From NCBI GenBank assembly GCA_036375715.1, contig DASVBS010000065.1:234665-298664 (forward strand): 64,000 nucleotides of DNA, read 5' to 3'. Shown here piece after piece: positions 63,825-64,000 of this stretch (the first letter of the stretch is position 1; each line of letters starts with the position of its first letter). Both the position numbers and the translations under genes were made by a program. This DNA is from Longimicrobiaceae bacterium (GTDB lineage: Bacteria; Gemmatimonadota; Gemmatimonadetes; Longimicrobiales; Longimicrobiaceae). The notes below the pieces were generated by a model. It did not search any database. It worked only from the letters and a program-made list of their open reading frames with translations, and had not been told where the DNA came from.

Positions 63825-64000
63825 CCGGCCACATAGGTAACAGTTTAAACCGGGCACACAGGTAACACACAGCGCAAACTAGAGCCCCCCGAACTTGGAG
63901 GTGCTCGATGCCCTGGAGTGAGACCTGCCCGATGGAAGAGCGAGCGCGGTTTGTACTCGAGGCTCTCGAGGGCTGGACCTCGATGAGCGAGATCTGCCAG
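63825..64000 (+). mobile_element. IS481-like insertion sequence, left end (cut by window)
   Basis: Two direct repeats, CCGGCCACATAGGTAACA (63825-63842) and CCGGGCACACAGGTAACA (63850-63867), 25 bp apart, are typical of the terminal region of IS481-type elements and probably bind transposase. The transposase gene starts at 63908. The right end is outside the window, and the exact left boundary is uncertain. Confidence 0.75.
63908..64000 (+). CDS. IS481-family transposase, N-terminal fragment
   Basis: The first 31 codons only, running off the window. The start MPWSETCPMEERARFVLE followed by SMSEICQ is the usual N-terminus of IS481-family transposases, where a helix-turn-helix precedes the DDE integrase core. 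The ATG at 63908 follows TTGGAGG. The catalytic domain is not in the window, so intactness cannot be judged. Confidence 0.8.
   Translation, partial: MPWSETCPMEERARFVLEALEGWTSMSEICQ

Overview
The window is high-GC DNA (by eye roughly 65%) from a Gram-negative-type bacterium. Outer-membrane functions are plentiful: a SusC/SusD pair, a TonB/ExbB/ExbD/ExbD operon, several lipoproteins, an OmpA-like protein and a heptose epimerase for LPS core. Combined with serine/threonine kinases carrying TPR tails and arrays of 7-8 bp intergenic repeats, this most resembles Gemmatimonadota (Longimicrobium-like). That placement is an inference; there is no rRNA or universal marker gene here. No tRNA, rRNA or CRISPR array was found.

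Layout. 1-3.65 kb is a copper cluster: the end of a CopD-like protein, a c-type cytochrome lipoprotein, a CsoR-type repressor and the copper P1B-ATPase CopA. CopA has its own promoter, with a CsoR-like G-tract palindrome in the spacer. 3.65-8.1 kb holds an SDR-type epimerase, class I fructose-1,6-bisphosphatase, the Ada methyltransferase/regulator and a degenerate receiver protein. 8.4-11.8 kb holds a DUF2207 membrane protein, then a c-di-GMP-I (GEMM) riboswitch with a strong intrinsic terminator ahead of an OmpA-like lipoprotein, then a small lipoprotein. 12-19.5 kb holds a cNMP-domain histidine kinase, a DUF6351 protein, a response regulator with a cysteine-rich tail, a free-standing TonB-plug lipoprotein, and an alcohol dehydrogenase/monooxygenase pair. 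19.7-22.1 kb is the TonB-ExbB-ExbD-ExbD operon.

22.2-30 kb carries an ABC ATPase, a D-threonine aldolase-like enzyme and two convergent paralogous Ser/Thr kinases with TolB-like and TPR C-termini. 30.1-39.4 kb is a nearly complete phenylalanine/tyrosine catabolic cluster: hppD, phhA, hmgA, an aminotransferase, acetoacetyl-CoA synthetase, an unrecognised protein and fahA. The last four genes overlap end to end. Maleylacetoacetate isomerase is the only step without a recognisable gene, and the unrecognised protein sits where it would be expected.

39.5-54.9 kb is mixed: nucleoside hydrolase, AhpD-like protein, alpha/beta hydrolase, class III cyclase fused to TolB-like/TPR domains, outer-membrane barrel, XRE regulator diverging from an aldo/keto reductase, DUF2652 protein, TRIC-like channel and dihaem cytochrome. 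55-60 kb is the SusC/SusD pair. 60.8-64 kb holds hldD, a DHA2-type MFS exporter and the left end of an IS481-like insertion sequence cut by the window edge.

Two themes cut across the window. First, nearly every larger intergenic gap carries an array of 7-8 bp tandem units (GTTATCC/GTTGTCC, AATTACG, GTGACAAG-like), often as two convergent arms around a hairpin-forming core. Second, two kinases and a cyclase share one C-terminal plan (membrane segment, TolB-like domain, TPR-type repeats), as if one sensing module had been joined to different signalling outputs. The strongest candidates for new biology are the riboswitch-controlled lipoprotein, the unrecognised tyrosine-pathway protein at 37070-38116 and the two-armed repeat family.
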